Origin: an uncultured Chryseobacterium sp.
GTDB taxonomy: Bacteria; Bacteroidota; Bacteroidia; Flavobacteriales; Weeksellaceae
Assembly (NCBI GenBank): GCA_913778085.1
Contig: CAJYXJ010000082.1
Span: 1-41,340, forward strand
Length of the DNA: 41,340 bases
Reading direction: 5' to 3'
Part shown: in pieces, positions 41,134 to 41,340 of the stretch
How the letters are laid out: each line of letters opens with the position of its first letter
Position numbering within the stretch: position 1 is the stretch's first letter
Translations under genes and position numbers: made by a program
Notes under the pieces: model-generated
The model's database searches: none
The model's input: the letters and a program-made list of their open reading frames with translations, nothing else
Told to the model about the DNA's origin: nothing

Positions 41134-41340
41134 ATGGCTGAAAATTCAAAAAAAATCGTTGTTGGAGTTGTAAAAGTCTGGATGTAATTTCTTGGGGAAA
41201 GAAAAACGGTAATCGTCGTTTTAAATGTAAAAAATGCGGCATTTATTTTACTTCCGAAAATAAATCGGTGAGCCTGAAAAACAAAGAAATTTGGTTCAAA
41301 AAATGGATTGTCGGAAAACAGACTTATGAGCAGATTTCAG
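41134..41340 (+). CDS. Transposase N terminus (zinc-ribbon type), partial and apparently frameshifted
   Basis: From 41142 the plus-strand frame is open to the window edge and reads a zinc ribbon (CWSCKSLDVISWGKKNGNRR, then FKCKKCGIYF) and the start of a helix-turn-helix-like region (EIWFKKWIVGKQTYEQIS). This is the N-terminal layout of transposases annotated as IS256-family variant Zn-binding type or similar; the family label is tentative. That frame has no ATG. The only nearby ATG (41134) is in another frame and reads MAENSKK before the run of eight A at 41148-41155, where a -1 shift joins the two. The C-terminal catalytic part lies outside the window. Confidence 0.7.

Larger units (their letters stand above)
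41041..41340 (+). mobile_element. Left part of an insertion sequence, cut by the window edge
   Basis: The region carries the start of a zinc-ribbon transposase preceded by a hairpin. The exact left end and its inverted repeat cannot be set because the other end is outside the window; 41041 is an approximate limit. Confidence 0.5.

Overview
The window reads as chromosomal DNA of a member of the Bacteroidota, class Flavobacteriia, most like Chryseobacterium or a close relative. The grounds are three secreted proteins with type IX secretion (T9SS) type A C-terminal sorting domains, -7 elements of the form TAnnTTTG in front of many genes, little Shine-Dalgarno signal, the order acpP-fabF-rnc-(IPExxxVDY-like)-pyk, and the rlmD-DUF6452-DUF6048 trio. 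The genus is inferred from recognition of protein types, not from a marker gene.

Layout. 1-5 kb is accessory: a long inverted repeat, a start-less small ORF, an XRE regulator, a pair of ~130 bp direct repeats, a ~520-aa protein that may be a duplicated nucleotidyltransferase-like/HEPN-like protein, and two unrecognised genes (3547-3957 and 4298-4996). 5.4-18.4 kb is mostly housekeeping: a secreted SNase-like nuclease; the acpP-fabF-rnc-pyk run (fatty acid synthesis, RNA processing, glycolysis) closed by a strong terminator; a secreted thioredoxin-fold protein; an aldehyde dehydrogenase; a partial histidine-utilisation cluster (hutI, small membrane protein, hutG); and a forward run ruvB, PaiB-like, metallo-beta-lactamase fold, coaE, also closed by a strong terminator.

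19-31 kb, minus strand, holds three secreted metalloproteases, each as its own transcription unit with promoter-like and terminator sequences. Two are paralogous reprolysin-like (HExxHxxGxxH) enzymes, one of 2146 aa with seven FN3 and five GEVED modules and one of 1015 aa with one of each. The third is an M43 pappalysin-like enzyme. All end in T9SS sorting domains, so they are expected outside the cell. 31-36 kb contains a small exported protein, DUF6048 and DUF6452 genes, rlmD, and a thioredoxin-fold lipoprotein lacking its redox cysteines.

36-41 kb, strongly AT-rich, looks like a self-contained peptide bacteriocin (or signalling peptide) locus. It has a 60-aa double-glycine-leader precursor with a glycine-rich, two-cysteine core; a 90-aa protein directly behind it; two related small three-helix membrane proteins; a four-helix membrane protein; a membrane-anchored thioredoxin-like protein with a CHFC motif; a C39-peptidase ABC exporter; and a divergent XRE regulator. 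No HlyD-type adaptor or outer-membrane channel is encoded here. I consider this the most interesting system in the window. The right edge cuts an insertion sequence whose zinc-ribbon transposase appears to start in a different frame, next to a run of eight A.
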